A stretch of 64,000 nucleotides of DNA from Pseudooceanicola algae (GCF_003590145.2 NZ_CP060436.1:2485001-2549000); one strand, 5' to 3'. Counted from the stretch's first letter, positions 45,109 to 55,056 are shown. Program-made: numbers and translations. Notes: generated by a model not told the origin, from the letters alone.

Positions 45109-47040
45109 TTACCGCAGCGCGCCGTTGGCCTTCAACTCGGCCGCGCGATCCGCATTATACCACCAGAAATCGAGGTAGCCGAGGTCATAGGGCGGGATCT
45201 CGGGGTGTTCGAACATGTCGTAATAGGCCACCCAGCTGCCCGCCTTGTACCACGTCGGCACCATCAGGAATTCATGGCGCAGCGCCCGGTCGAGACCACG
45301 CAGGGAGGCGTCCTGCATGTCCTGATTTTCGGTATGCAACGAGGCTTCGATGATCTGATCGACCAGCGGGCTGGCCAGGCCGGCTGGGTTGAAGACCGAG
45401 AACTCGGCCTCCTTGGAGCCATACATCTGCATCAGCCCGGTGCCGGTGCCGAGGATGGCGCGATAGCCGTCATAGACCATGTCGTATTCGCGCGCGCGGG
45501 TCCGGGTGGTGTATTGGCTGGGATCGATCTTTTCGAAATTGGTCCGGATCCCCAGCGTCTTGAGATTGATCGCGTAGTTCTCCAGCACCGGCTCCAAAGA
45601 ACTGGCCGCGGCTGAGTTGATCGGGAAGTCGATGGACAGGACCTCGCCCGACGCATCGTGGCGCAGCCCGTCGTCACCGACGATCCAACCGGCCTCTTCC
45701 AGCAGGGCGGCGGCCTTGCGCAGGTTGCCCCGATCGTTCAGGCGGTCTGCTGAACTGGTATGGATCCCCACGGGCGGCTCGGTCTTCAGCGCCTCGGGCA
45801 CCACGTCGCCCAGACCGTCAAGGAAGACCAGATCATCGCCTTCGGGCAGGCCTTCGGCCTGCAGCGGCGTGTCCTGGAAATAGCTTTCACGATGCTTGTA
45901 GAGCCCGAATTGCAGGCTCTCGTTGGACCATTCGAAGTTGTAGGCCAGCGCGATTGCCTCGCGGACGCGCTTGTCCTTGAATTTGTCCTTGCCGAGGTTG
46001 AAGACGAAACCAAGGTTGCTGGGCGGTAACCCGTCGGGCAGTTCGACAGCATTGATCGCGCCCGATTGCACGCCGGGGAAATCATAGCTGGTCGCCCACT
46101 GGCGCGGGTTGGTTTCTATGCGGAAGGTATATTCCCCAGCCTTGAACCCCTCGAAAGCGGCGGATTCATCCGAGAAATATTCCACGCGGATCTGGTCGAA
46201 ATTGTAGCGCCCGATGCTGACCGGCAGGTCCCTGGCCCAATAGTCGGGGTTACGCTTGTAGGTGATGCGCCGGTTCACGTCGTAGCCGTCCAGCATGTAG
46301 GGGCCCGAACCGGGAGAGGTTTCAAACCGCGATTCGTCGAGCCGCGCGCCAGTGTCCTCGTACCATTTCTTGCTGAAGACGGGCGTGCCGCCGACCTGGC
46401 TGATCAGCGAACGGCGGGAAATCCCGGTCGCGAAGGTGAATTTCACCGTGTAGTCATCCAGCGCCTCGGCGCCCAGCACCCGCGCGCTGACACCGGCGGA
46501 ATAGGACGGCAGCCCCTGTTCGATGAACAGGTCGTGGCTGAAGACCACGTCGGCGGCCTTCAACGGTGTTCCGTCCGAAAAGGTGATATCCTTGCGCAGG
46601 TGGAAAATGACCCAGGTCTTGCCCTCGTCATATTCCAGGCTTTCGCAAAGCAGGCAGTAGGAGCCGTTGTAATCATCCGCCGCCTCGGTCAGCAGGCTTT
46701 CGTACATGGTCGAGGCCAGCGCCCCGGCCCGCCCCTTGACCGTAAAGGGGTTCATCGAATCGAAGGTGCCGGAGGCCTGGATGGCGATCTCGCCGCCCTT
46801 GGGCGCATCAGGATTCACATAGTCGAAATGCGCGAAATCCTCAGGGTACTTGAGATCCCCGAAGTAGGAATAGCCGTAAGATTTGACGATGGTGCCATCC
46901 GACGCGGTGGCGTCTGCGGTTTCCGGCGTACCGGCATCCTGCCCCCGCGCGTCTGTGGCGGCAAGGCCCAGGGCCAGCACCCCGAGCGCAAGGGCGGCCA
47001 TACCGACGCGCCAGGTCTGTCCCTTCTCATCCGCTCGCAT
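45109..47040 (-). CDS. yejA: Periplasmic peptide-binding protein, YejA type (family 5)
   Basis: 643 residues from the ATG at 47040, which puts the signal peptide (WRVGMAALALGVLALGLAAT) at the usual place; in-frame codons at 47067 and 47091 are alternatives. The SBP family 5 core shows YGYSYFGDLKYPEDFAHFDY, FHLRKDITFSDGTPLKAADV and SGPYMLDGYDVNRRITYKRN. YejA-type proteins bind longer peptides. First gene of yejABEF. A weak promoter (TTGAAT at 47208-47203, GATAGC at 47186-47181) is about 140 bp upstream. Confidence 0.92.
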   Translation of the reverse strand: MRADEKGQTWRVGMAALALGVLALGLAATDARGQDAGTPETADATASDGTIVKSYGYSYFGDLKYPEDFAHFDYVNPDAPKGGEIAIQASGTFDSMNPFTVKGRAGALASTMYESLLTEAADDYNGSYCLLCESLEYDEGKTWVIFHLRKDITFSDGTPLKAADVVFSHDLFIEQGLPSYSAGVSARVLGAEALDDYTVKFTFATGISRRSLISQVGGTPVFSKKWYEDTGARLDESRFETSPGSGPYMLDGYDVNRRITYKRNPDYWARDLPVSIGRYNFDQIRVEYFSDESAAFEGFKAGEYTFRIETNPRQWATSYDFPGVQSGAINAVELPDGLPPSNLGFVFNLGKDKFKDKRVREAIALAYNFEWSNESLQFGLYKHRESYFQDTPLQAEGLPEGDDLVFLDGLGDVVPEALKTEPPVGIHTSSADRLNDRGNLRKAAALLEEAGWIVGDDGLRHDASGEVLSIDFPINSAAASSLEPVLENYAINLKTLGIRTNFEKIDPSQYTTRTRAREYDMVYDGYRAILGTGTGLMQMYGSKEAEFSVFNPAGLASPLVDQIIEASLHTENQDMQDASLRGLDRALRHEFLMVPTWYKAGSWVAYYDMFEHPEIPPYDLGYLDFWWYNADRAAELKANGALR

Positions 47041-47091
47041 CTCTCTGACATCGGACGAAACGCGCATGGCGCGACAATTGGGACGCTGCAT

Positions 47092-47401
47092 CTATAGCTC
47101 CTCGACTATCCTTCTGGACGGTTTGGGCGGTCTGGGCGGCCCTTCGGCGCGCCCGAAGGCAAACCCGTCATTCCGGACAGGCTATCGGTCGTTCTTGCCG
47201 GTATTCAAGTTGAGATTGCGTGAAGGCCCTGTGATCGGCGTATTGTTTTCACCAAAAGGACCGCCACCTGTAAAAGTGACGGTCCCTTGGAGGTTCAGGT
47301 GGCGGATCGGCGCTCAGGTGTGAGGACCTGGTTTACCCCGTCCCATGGCCGGCCTTACCCGATCTGGCCCAGTCTGGCCCCTCGGGGCCGATCGGTCGGG
47401 A
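47092..47401. other. Intergenic region between yejA and the cytochrome c gene
   Basis: 310 bases holding the weak yejA promoter candidate and the terminator of the cytochrome c gene. The rest shows no gene, repeat or RNA I can support. Confidence 0.5.
47254..47285 (-). terminator. Terminator after the cytochrome c gene
   Basis: GGACCGcCAC (47258-47267) pairs with GTGaCGGTCC (47276-47285) with one mismatch; on the minus strand TTTT follows. It lies about 116 bases past the cytochrome stop. Confidence 0.6.
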
Positions 47402-47929
47402 TCAGTTCGGCAGGGACTCGAGGTAGGCGATCACGTTGGCGCGATCCTCGATCTTGGGCAGACCGTTGAAGGTCATCTTGGTGCCCGGCGCCGAAGATCT
47501 CGGGCTGGCCAGGAAGGTGCTCAGATTTTCCGGGCTCCAGACATCGAAATGCTCTTCCAGGGCGCCGGAATAATTGAAGCCATCGACGCTGTCGACGGCA
47601 CGGTTCACGACGCCGTCGAGGTGCGGTCCGGTCCCGTTGGAGCCGTCGACCTTGTGGCAGGCCTTGCACTTGTTGAAGACGCGTTCGCCGGCGCCGGCAT
47701 CGGCCGTCGCGAAAACTTCCTCGAAGCTCGGACCCTCTTCGGCAGGGCCCGCATCACCGTCATCGGCGGTTTCGATCAGGTAGCCCTGAACGGCGGCTTC
47801 TTCGCCGCCATGACCTGAGGTTGCACTGGTTTCGTACAACAGGTCGGCAACCCAGTTGCCAAGAAGGAACACGAGCAGCGTACCGCAGAGGCCGCCCACA
47901 ACCTTCGTGATCGTCATAGTATCAAACAT
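47402..47929 (-). CDS. Membrane-anchored c-type cytochrome (CycM/c552 type)
   Basis: 175 residues from the ATG at 47929: one uncleaved N-terminal helix (VVGGLCGTLLVFLLGNWVAD), an acidic linker (about 35-75), and a class I cytochrome c with CKACHKVDGSNGTGPHL and the Met ligand in APGTKMTFNGL. Such cytochromes link bc1 to the aa3 or cbb3 oxidases. An ATG at 47977 would add a 16-residue polar head. A terminator follows. Confidence 0.88.
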   Translation of the reverse strand: MFDTMTITKVVGGLCGTLLVFLLGNWVADLLYETSATSGHGGEEAAVQGYLIETADDGDAGPAEEGPSFEEVFATADAGAGERVFNKCKACHKVDGSNGTGPHLDGVVNRAVDSVDGFNYSGALEEHFDVWSPENLSTFLASPRSSAPGTKMTFNGLPKIEDRANVIAYLESLPN

Positions 47930-48071
47930 GAAATGCCGCGCCCTCGATGGTTCCGATGCAGGTGTTTCGGCGCTCATCTATCCGCTTCCCCTTCCTCAAC
48001 GCAAGGTGTAGTTACCGCGACCAATCGCCCGACCGGGAGATTTCAGTTGGAATTACATGGATTGACGCGCA

Positions 48072-48905
48072 ATGACCCGCCGCATCGCCTTTCAGGGAGA
48101 GCTGGGGGCCTATTCCCACCAGGCCTGCATCGAATCTCGTCCCGACCATGAGCCCCTGCCCTGCCGGACCTTCGAGGACGCGATAGCCGCCGTGCGCGAT
48201 GGCGAAGCGGCCCTGGCCATGCTTCCGGTGGAAAATTCGACCTTCGGACGGGTGGCGGACATGCACTACCTGCTGCCAGCCAGCGGTCTGCATATCATCG
48301 GAGAGGCCTTCGTGCGGGTCCATATCAACCTTATGGCACTGCCGGGCACCCAACTGTCCGACATCACCTCGGCAACCTCCCATTCCATGCTGCTGGGGCA
48401 ATGCCGCGCCTTTCTCGGGGAACACGGTATCCATCGGATCACCGGCGCCGATACCGCCGGATCGGCGCAGCTGATCTCGCAACAGACCGACCGCAGCCGC
48501 GCCGCCCTGGCCAGCGAACTGGCCGCCGAAGTCTATGGCCTCGACGTTCTAGCCCGCCATATCGAGGACGAGGGCAACAACACCACCCGCTTCCTGATCA
48601 TGTCGTCGGAGCCCGACATGACGCGCCGCGGCGAGACCGAGATGATGACCACGCTGATCTTCGAGGTCCGCAACATTCCGGCCGCGCTTTACAAGGCCAT
48701 GGGCGGTTTCGCGACCAATGGCGTGAACATGACCAAGCTGGAAAGCTACATGGTTGGCGGCAGCTTTACCGCGACCCGGTTCTATGCCGATATCGATGGC
48801 CACCCCGAGGACGCGAATGTCGGTCGGGCGCTGGACGAGCTGGCGTATTTCTCGTCCCACGTTCAGGTGCTGGGCACCTATCCCGCGGATCCCAAACGAG
48901 CCTGA
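48072..48905 (+). CDS. pheA: Prephenate dehydratase
   Basis: Converts prephenate to phenylpyruvate for phenylalanine. 277 residues: catalytic domain (RRIAFQGELGAYSHQACIES, AMLPVENSTFGRVADMHYLL, and the TRF motif in NNTTRFLIMSSEPD) and a C-terminal ACT domain (LIFEVRNIPAALYKAMGGFA, NMTKLESYMVGGSFTATRFY) that binds phenylalanine for feedback inhibition. It is a stand-alone enzyme without a chorismate mutase domain, as usual in alphaproteobacteria. No clear Shine-Dalgarno precedes the ATG. Confidence 0.95.
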   Translation: MTRRIAFQGELGAYSHQACIESRPDHEPLPCRTFEDAIAAVRDGEAALAMLPVENSTFGRVADMHYLLPASGLHIIGEAFVRVHINLMALPGTQLSDITSATSHSMLLGQCRAFLGEHGIHRITGADTAGSAQLISQQTDRSRAALASELAAEVYGLDVLARHIEDEGNNTTRFLIMSSEPDMTRRGETEMMTTLIFEVRNIPAALYKAMGGFATNGVNMTKLESYMVGGSFTATRFYADIDGHPEDANVGRALDELAYFSSHVQVLGTYPADPKRA

Positions 48906-48954
48906 AGACGCGGGGCGGCGCTGCCCCCTTGCCCGCTCAGTGCGTCCGGTGCGC

Positions 48955-49425
48955 TCAGGCGCGGCGGATGCCGGGGCGCCCTTCGATGGTTGCGGCGAAA
49001 TCGGACAGGCGCTTCTGCAACCGGGTTTGCACATTGGACCGCGCCAAGCGCAGGGATTGCAGCAACAGCCGCGCCGACAGGGTCTGCGGCTTGATCTCCG
49101 TCTCGACCCGCAGCCGTGTCCGGCTGGGCGACAAGGCGACCAGATCGACCTTGACCAGACCGTGCATGCCATCGGACCGCACCGTCAGCCGGATATGCTC
49201 GGGCGCATCATATTGCTCGATCTGAAGACGGATATCGCGGCGTTTGCCGCGCATGGTGAAATTCGCGTCCCATGCAACACCCTCGCCCGCCACCTCGAAG
49301 TCGCCGACGCGTTTGACCCCAGCTCCCCGACGGATGGCTGACCGTTCGAAGGTCCGAAAATCCGTCAGGCCCGCAAAAACCTTCTGGATCGGGGCCTCAA
49401 TGTCTTCTTTCGCAACGACTTTCAT
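48955..49425 (-). CDS. SRPBCC-fold (CoxG/START-like) protein
   Basis: 156 residues beginning MKVVAKEDIEAPIQKVFAGL, the usual start of polyketide-cyclase/START folds, with a helix-grip layout: beta sheet to about residue 115 and a long C-terminal helix. Such proteins bind hydrophobic ligands or membranes. The ligand is unknown. Convergent with pheA. Confidence 0.82.
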   Translation of the reverse strand: MKVVAKEDIEAPIQKVFAGLTDFRTFERSAIRRGAGVKRVGDFEVAGEGVAWDANFTMRGKRRDIRLQIEQYDAPEHIRLTVRSDGMHGLVKVDLVALSPSRTRLRVETEIKPQTLSARLLLQSLRLARSNVQTRLQKRLSDFAATIEGRPGIRRA

Positions 49426-49475
49426 GAAGTGACGCGGGGCTCGTTCTTTGGGGATTACCTAACGCAAGCATCGCG

Positions 49476-50393
49476 TCAATGCGGGCGGTCCGCAAGCCAA
49501 TAGCGCAGAAGATGCGCTGCAATTGCCCCGTCGCGCGGCGGGTTGATGGTCGGATGATCGCCCGCAAAGACCGAGACCAGATCTTCGCGCGACAGCCAGA
49601 GCGCATCTGCGATCTCGACCGGGTCGATGGTGATGGTCTCGGACAGGGCCTCGCCGGTGCATCCGAACATCAGCGAATTGGGGAATGGCCAGGGCTGGCA
49701 ACAGGCGTAATCGACGCGGCCGACGGCGATACCCGATTCCTCCAGGACCTCGCGCCGCACGGCGGCCTCGATCGTTTCGCCCGGCTCGACGAAGCCGGCC
49801 AGCAGGGAATACATGCCCTCGGGCCAATGCGGCGACCGCCCCAGCAGCACCTTGTCGCCCCGGGTGATCAGCATGATGACCACCGGGTCCGTGCGCGGGA
49901 AATGCCGCGCCGCGCAAGCCGGGCACTGGCGCTGCCAGCCCCCGTCCGCAATGGCCGAAGCCATACCGCAGGCGGCGCAGAACCGATGGCTCTGATGCCA
50001 GCAAAACAGGGCGCGCGCGGTCGTGACAAGCTCTGCGTCCTGCGGTGTCAGGCGGGTCATCACCTCACGCAGGCCCGCCAACCGGGCGGTGCCGAAGGCG
50101 GGATGCTGCGGGGCCGCCCCGTCTGCGCCGACCGCCTCGGGCGCCGGTTCCCAGCCTGAAATGTCGCGGCCAAAGATCGGGCCTGCATCGCCCAGACCAA
50201 GGAAAATCTCTCCCTCCCCGCTTTCGGCAAGCGCCGGATGGTCCATCGCCAACCGCGCCAGTCCATCGCCCTGCATCAGCACCAGCCCGCGCCACAACAG
50301 GATCGTGCGCGCGCCCGGCAAGGCGGCCTGCGCAGCGGCAGCGGGGCGCAGATGCGCTGCCCGCTCGAAGGACGACGCGCCGCCGAAGGTCAC
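49476..50393 (-). CDS. nudC: NAD(H) diphosphatase NudC
   Basis: 305 residues from a GTG at 50393, just before TFGGASSFERAAHLR, the family N-terminus; no ATG is available near it in this frame. Zinc ribbon CAACG then CPACAARHFPRTDP, Nudix box GFVEPGETIEAAVRREVLEE followed by SGI, and QPWPFPNSLMFG, which marks the NADH pyrophosphatase group. NudC hydrolyses NADH and removes NAD caps from RNA. Its 5' region has a short G-rich tandem repeat, which makes the start uncertain. Confidence 0.88.
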   Translation of the reverse strand: MTFGGASSFERAAHLRPAAAAQAALPGARTILLWRGLVLMQGDGLARLAMDHPALAESGEGEIFLGLGDAGPIFGRDISGWEPAPEAVGADGAAPQHPAFGTARLAGLREVMTRLTPQDAELVTTARALFCWHQSHRFCAACGMASAIADGGWQRQCPACAARHFPRTDPVVIMLITRGDKVLLGRSPHWPEGMYSLLAGFVEPGETIEAAVRREVLEESGIAVGRVDYACCQPWPFPNSLMFGCTGEALSETITIDPVEIADALWLSREDLVSVFAGDHPTINPPRDGAIAAHLLRYWLADRPH

Positions 50394-50680
50394 GTCAGAG
50401 GAAAATCCGCCCCCAAGGTCCCCGCCCCCAAGCCCCCGGTCGCAAAGCTCTTGGTCATGATGGGTCCCGCCTGTTATCTTTTGCCTGCGGCACAGACTGA
50501 CCATTCTTCCCGCCGGGTGCAACGCCCCGCCGCCACCGCATCGAAATTGGACAAGGCCACCGCTGGTCCGGAAAATTTTCACCACCCGCCCACCGACTGA
50601 CGTAACGCCACCCGATTTTTGTAGTCGCGCTGTCATCAAGAAGCAGGAAAATGCGGCCCAGCAAACAGATGGAGACTCCC
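50394..50680. other. Divergent region between nudC and the nucleotidase gene
   Basis: 287 bases with G-rich repeats near nudC (50405-50445) and a possible Pho box near the nucleotidase. No gene is supported here. Confidence 0.45.
50620..50637 (+). promoter_or_regulatory. Weak candidate Pho box
   Basis: TTGTAGT-CGCG-CTGTCAT: the second half is a perfect CTGTCAT, and the first half matches at four of seven positions. It lies 43 bp before the start codon of a nucleotidase gene, a plausible phosphate-starvation target. Confidence 0.25.
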
Positions 50681-52654
50681 ATGTCGCAAAACTCGTCCTC
50701 GAAATTCTCTCGCCGCGGCTTCCTTGCCAGCTCCATCGCAGGTGCCTCCTTGCTCAGCCTTCACCCCTTCTCGGCCCGCGCCGCCGGCGCCCAAGCGCAC
50801 CTGCGCATCCTGGAAACGACCGACCTGCACGTGCATGTCTTCCCCTACAACTACTACGCCGACAAACCCGACGACACGGTCGGCCTTGCCCGCACGGCGG
50901 CCCATATCGACGCGATCCGCGCCGAGGCCACGAACTCCATGTTGATCGACAACGGCGACTTCCTGCAGGGCAACCCGATGGGCGACTACATCGCCTACGA
51001 GCGCGGCATGAAGGAAGGCGACATGCACCCGGTGATCGCGGCGATGAACACGCTTGGCTACGACGGATCGACGCTTGGCAACCACGAATTCAACTACGGC
51101 CTCGACTTCCTGATGAAGTCACTGGCGGGCGCAAACTTCCCCGTCGTCTCGGCCAACGTGGTCAAGGAAATGGGCGGATCGCCCACCGGCGACACCACCC
51201 TGCTGAAACCCTACGTGATCCTCGAAAAGACGATCACCGACGGTGACGGCACAAGCCACCCGATCAAGGTCGGCCTGATCGGCTTCGTGCCGCCGCAGAT
51301 CATGAACTGGGACCGCAAGCACCTCGAGGGCAAGGTCACCACCCGCGACATCGTGGAAACCGCCAGGGCCTGGGTGCCCCAGATGAAGGAAGAGGGCTGC
51401 GACATCATCATCGCCCTGTCGCACTCGGGCATCGGGTCGGCCAACCACGAGGACCTGATGGAAAACGCCTCGGTCCCGCTGGCCGAGGTCGAGGGCATCG
51501 ACGCCCTGCTGACCGGGCACTCGCACCTGGTCTTCCCCTCGCCCACCTATGCCGACTACGCCGCCGTCGACGTGGCCGCGGGCACCATCCATGGCAAGCC
51601 CGCCGTGATGGGGGGCTTCTGGGGCTCGCACCTCGGCACCATCGACCTGCTGCTGGAACGCGACGGCAACGCATGGCGCGTCCTCGCGCATGAGGCAGGC
51701 ACCCGGCCGATCTACCAGCGCGAAGAGGACCGCTCCATCACGCCGCTGGTCGAAAGCGCCGCGCCGGTGCTGGCAGCCGCACAGCAGGAACACGATGAAA
51801 CGCTCGACTACGTGCGCCGCGCGGTAGGCGAAACCGATACGCCGCTGCACTCCTACTTTGCGCTGGTGGCCGATGATCCCTCGATCCAGATCGTGACCGA
51901 TGCACAGAAATGGTACATCGAACAGATGATGGTGGGCACGGAGTACGAAGGCCTGCCGATCCTCTCGGCCGGGGCACCCTTCAAGGCCGGGGGCCGTGGT
52001 GGCGCGGAATACTATACCGAGGTCCCCGTCGGCCCGGTCGCGATCAAGAACGTCGCCGACCTCTACCTTTACCCCAACACCATCCGCGCGGTGAAAATCG
52101 ACGGCGCGCAACTGCGCGGCTGGCTCGATCGTTCGGCCGGCATGTTCAACCAGGTAACGCCCGGCGCCACCGATGCCCCGCTGCTGAACCCCTCCTTCCC
52201 GTCCTACAATTACGACGTGATGGATGGCGTGACCTACCGTATCGACCTCTCCAAGCCTGCGCGTTACGACGCCGACGGGAACGAGGTCTCGACCGACAGC
52301 CGCATCACCGACCTGATGTTCGGCGATGCCCCGGTCACCGACGACATGACCTTCGTCGTCGCCACCAACAACTACCGCGCCTCGGGCGGCGGCAACTTCC
52401 CCGGCACCGGCGACACGGTGATCTTCGAAGGGCCCGACACCAACCGCGACATCATTGTGCGTTACATCGTCGACAAGGGCACGATCAGCCCCAAGGCGGA
52501 CGGCAACTGGACTTTCGCCCCGCTCCCCGACACCAGCGTCCTGTTCGAAACCGGCCCCGGTGCAACGCAATATGCCGACAGCGTCCCCGGTGTCACCATC
52601 GAACCGGCAGGCGACGGCGAAGAGGGGTTCAAGCTCTTCCGCATCTCTCTCTGA
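50681..52654 (+). CDS. Tat-exported 2',3'-cyclic-nucleotide phosphodiesterase/nucleotidase (CpdB type)
   Basis: 657 residues from the ATG at 50681, after GGAG. Tat signal [21 protein letters not shown] metallophosphatase domain with [34 protein letters not shown] and [12 protein letters not shown] gives the two-metal site, and a C-terminal 5'-nucleotidase domain (about 350-600) binds the base. Such enzymes release phosphate and nucleosides in the periplasm. Tat export suggests that metals are loaded in the cytoplasm. Confidence 0.92.
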   Translation: MSQNSSSKFSRRGFLASSIAGASLLSLHPFSARAAGAQAHLRILETTDLHVHVFPYNYYADKPDDTVGLARTAAHIDAIRAEATNSMLIDNGDFLQGNPMGDYIAYERGMKEGDMHPVIAAMNTLGYDGSTLGNHEFNYGLDFLMKSLAGANFPVVSANVVKEMGGSPTGDTTLLKPYVILEKTITDGDGTSHPIKVGLIGFVPPQIMNWDRKHLEGKVTTRDIVETARAWVPQMKEEGCDIIIALSHSGIGSANHEDLMENASVPLAEVEGIDALLTGHSHLVFPSPTYADYAAVDVAAGTIHGKPAVMGGFWGSHLGTIDLLLERDGNAWRVLAHEAGTRPIYQREEDRSITPLVESAAPVLAAAQQEHDETLDYVRRAVGETDTPLHSYFALVADDPSIQIVTDAQKWYIEQMMVGTEYEGLPILSAGAPFKAGGRGGAEYYTEVPVGPVAIKNVADLYLYPNTIRAVKIDGAQLRGWLDRSAGMFNQVTPGATDAPLLNPSFPSYNYDVMDGVTYRIDLSKPARYDADGNEVSTDSRITDLMFGDAPVTDDMTFVVATNNYRASGGGNFPGTGDTVIFEGPDTNRDIIVRYIVDKGTISPKADGNWTFAPLPDTSVLFETGPGATQYADSVPGVTIEPAGDGEEGFKLFRISL

Positions 52655-52695
52655 CCCCCCGACCCGGAACCGGGGCCCCGCCCATGGCGCCCCCG

Positions 52696-52727
52696 GTTTC
52701 CCTGTTCCAAATATCCCCGCCGGAGGC
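52696..52727 (-). repeat. Dispersed repeat core, copy 4 (reverse)
   Basis: Read on the minus strand: CCTCCGGCGGGGATATTTGG then AACAGGGAAAC, the same core as copies 1 and 3. It lies 42 bases after the nucleotidase stop. Confidence 0.65.
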
Positions 52728-52795
52728 TTCGACCCCGGCGGGTTTTCCATGACCGCCCCATCTTGCGAATCCGCCCCGGCTCGCCTATATCCCCC

Positions 52796-52895
52796 GGTGA
52801 GAGGTTGGCGCGGGCGAGCGCCTCGCCAACCCGGTCAGATCCGGAAGGAAGCAGCCGTAACGAGCCCCGCTTGGGTCGTTGTCCAGCCTCTCACC
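52796..52895 (+). ncRNA. ffs: Signal recognition particle RNA (small bacterial type, 4.5S)
   Basis: About 100 nt. The ends pair (GGTGAGAGG at 52796-52804 with CCTCTCACC at 52887-52895). The apical part holds the universally conserved Ffh-binding region, CCGGTCAGATCCGGAAGGAA and GCAGCC. It forms the SRP with Ffh for co-translational targeting to the membrane. Confidence 0.95.
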
Positions 52896-53145
52896 CCGAC
52901 ACATGGCCCCGATGGGGCCTGAACCGGACGCAGGCCCAGACCGCCTGCACGGTTTCCAGGCCCGGTCTCGGGTGCAGCCGCCCCGCCAAAATCCCAGGAG
53001 GCGGGCACCAGAACGAGAGGACCACGAATGCCTGTGCAAGTGACCCTCCGGGCAGCACGCGGCTGACCGCGCTGCCTGTCCGCCCCACCGCACCCGTCGC
53101 CCCTTCGACGGGACAGGCGGTGTCTGGCTGTTCCGGACCTCTCTC
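52896..53145. other. Intergenic region between SRP RNA and rsgA
   Basis: 250 bases. An ATG at 53028 after AGAGGA opens a 12-codon frame that ends at 53066; I do not regard it as a gene. A GACGGG-type inverted repeat near 53090-53118 is weak. No other structure is supported. Confidence 0.4.
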
Positions 53146-54177
53146 GTGACCTCCTATACCCTTGCCGATCTTGGCTGGTCCGATCATTTCGCCGATCAGA
53201 TCGCGGCGGATAACACCGACATTCCCGCCCGGATCACCGATATCCACCGCGCGCGCATCATCGCCCTCGGCGCGGGTGCCGAACACCTGTCGCTGCCGCT
53301 GTCCGGTCGCACCGGGCTGGCCATCGGCGACTGGATCCTGCATGATCACGACCGCATCACCCGCAGCCTCGACCCCACCGGCGTCATCCAGCGCGCGGCC
53401 CCGCATACGCTGCTGCCGCAGATCATCGCAGCCAATGTCGACACGCTCGGCATCGTCACCAGCTGCAATGCCGATTTCAACCCGGCCCGGATCGAACGCT
53501 ACCTCGCCATGGCCATGGCGGCCGAGGCCCTGCCGCTGGTGATCCTGACCAAGCCCGACCTCGCCGACGACCCCGACAGCTACCGCCGCCAGACCGAGGC
53601 GATCTCTCCTCTGCTGGTCGCCATCACACTCAATGCCAAGGACCCCGAAGACGCCCTGCGCCTCGCGCCCTGGTGCGGTCCCGGCCGCACCCTGGCGCTG
53701 ACCGGCTCCTCGGGCGTCGGCAAGACCACCCTGCGCAATGCCCTGACCGGAGAGGCCGACCGCACCGCCGGCATCCGTGAAGACGACGCAAAGGGCCGCC
53801 ATACGACCACCGCCCGCGCCCTTCGCCCCACCATCACTGGCGGTTGGCTGATCGACACGCCCGGCATGCGCGAACTGGGCATGTCGGGCACCTCCGAAGG
53901 CATCGATGCGGTGTTTTCAGATATCGGGGACCTGCTTGGCACCTGCCGCTTTTCCGATTGCGCCCATGTCTCGGAACCCGGCTGCGCCATCCTGGGCGCG
54001 GTCGCCGCCGGACAGATCGACCCGGCGCGGCTGGACCGCTGGCGCAAGCTGCAGGCCGAAGAGGCCCATAGCCAGGCCAGCACCTCGGCCGCACGGGATC
54101 TCGCGAAGAAACGCGAAAAGATGTACAATTCAGGGCGCAAGCGCGGGCGACAGAAGCGCGGCCAGTCCGAAGACTGA
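53146..54177 (+). CDS. rsgA: Ribosome small-subunit maturation GTPase RsgA
   Basis: 343 residues from a GTG. An OB-fold (about 30-105), then a circularly permuted GTPase with motifs in the order LTKPD (G4), GSSGVGKTTLRNALTG (G1), DTPGMRELGM (G3), and a C-terminal zinc knuckle CRFSDCAHVSEPGCAI. It helps late 30S assembly. The last 40 residues are basic (KKREKMYNSGRKRGRQKRG), suited to rRNA contact. Confidence 0.94.
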   Translation: MTSYTLADLGWSDHFADQIAADNTDIPARITDIHRARIIALGAGAEHLSLPLSGRTGLAIGDWILHDHDRITRSLDPTGVIQRAAPHTLLPQIIAANVDTLGIVTSCNADFNPARIERYLAMAMAAEALPLVILTKPDLADDPDSYRRQTEAISPLLVAITLNAKDPEDALRLAPWCGPGRTLALTGSSGVGKTTLRNALTGEADRTAGIREDDAKGRHTTTARALRPTITGGWLIDTPGMRELGMSGTSEGIDAVFSDIGDLLGTCRFSDCAHVSEPGCAILGAVAAGQIDPARLDRWRKLQAEEAHSQASTSAARDLAKKREKMYNSGRKRGRQKRGQSED

Positions 54178-54195
54178 CCGACGTCTGCGCAGCTG

Positions 54196-55056
54196 TCAGA
54201 GCCGCGCGGCGTTGAATGTATCGCAATCCCCAAGCTCACCGCTGCGGTAACCCGTGGTGAACCAGTTGGCCCGCTGTTCCGAAGTGCCATGGGTGAAACT
54301 GTGCGGCTGCGGCACCCGACCTGCCTGTTCCTGCAGGCGATCATCGCCGATCATCCGAGCGGCATTCACGGCCTCCTGCACGTCGCCGGGCTCCAGCAAG
54401 CCATCCACGTAAGAGGCCCAGACGCCGGCAAAGCAATCTGCCTGCAATTCGATCCGCACCGACATCGCGTTGGCCTCGCTCTCGCTGGCCTCGCTGCGCA
54501 CCCGGTTCGCCTTGCCGAGGATGCCAAGCTGATTTTGCACGTGATGCCCGACTTCGTGGCCGACCACATAGGCGGCGGCGAAATCGCCCTCTGCACCCAG
54601 TTCACGCTCCAGCGTCGCGAAGAAATCCGTGTCGAGGTACACCCTGTTGTCGAGCGGGCAGTAGAAAGGTCCGGTTGCCTGCGACGCCCCGCCGCAACCG
54701 CTGTTGGTCACCCCCGAGAACAGCACCATCACCGGAAGCTCGTAGTCGATACCGACCTGCCGGGGCAGGACCTCCGCCCAGACATCCTCGGTCGTGGCCA
54801 GAACCTGGGCGGCGAATTGCCCTGCGGTTTCTTCTTCTGCACTCAGTTCACGCGTAGTGCCGTCGCTTGAATAGCTCCCCTGGTCCCCGGTCAGCAACGG
54901 CGTCACGTCGACACCTGCAAACCAGCCTATGGCAAGGACCAGCAGCACGCCACCGATCCCGAGGCCACCGATCCCGCCGACGCTCCCGCGTCCCCTGCCG
55001 CCCTGCGCCCGTCGATCATCAATGTTCCGGCTTGCCCGCCGCCCTTTTAACCGCAT
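54196..55056 (-). CDS. Neutral zinc metallopeptidase, YpfJ family
   Basis: 286 residues from the ATG at 55056, eight bases after GGAG. A basic head (MRLKGRRASRNIDDRRAQGG), one membrane helix (IGGVLLVLAIGWFAGV), then a periplasmic domain with the zinc motif AAYVVGHEVGHHVQNQLG and the downstream ELQADCFAGVWA. The family is common, but its substrate is not known. It is convergent with rsgA. Confidence 0.9.
   Translation of the reverse strand: MRLKGRRASRNIDDRRAQGGRGRGSVGGIGGLGIGGVLLVLAIGWFAGVDVTPLLTGDQGSYSSDGTTRELSAEEETAGQFAAQVLATTEDVWAEVLPRQVGIDYELPVMVLFSGVTNSGCGGASQATGPFYCPLDNRVYLDTDFFATLERELGAEGDFAAAYVVGHEVGHHVQNQLGILGKANRVRSEASESEANAMSVRIELQADCFAGVWASYVDGLLEPGDVQEAVNAARMIGDDRLQEQAGRVPQPHSFTHGTSEQRANWFTTGYRSGELGDCDTFNAARL

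Noticed and set aside
43975-45615. Long plus-strand frame opposite yejE, yejB and yejA (546 codons)
   Set aside because: It crosses three genes with family motifs on the other strand and has His-, Gln- and Arg-rich shadow composition.
53028-53066. 12-codon ORF with AGAGGA upstream, before rsgA
   Set aside because: Very short, not overlapping or adjacent to rsgA, with no sign of function.
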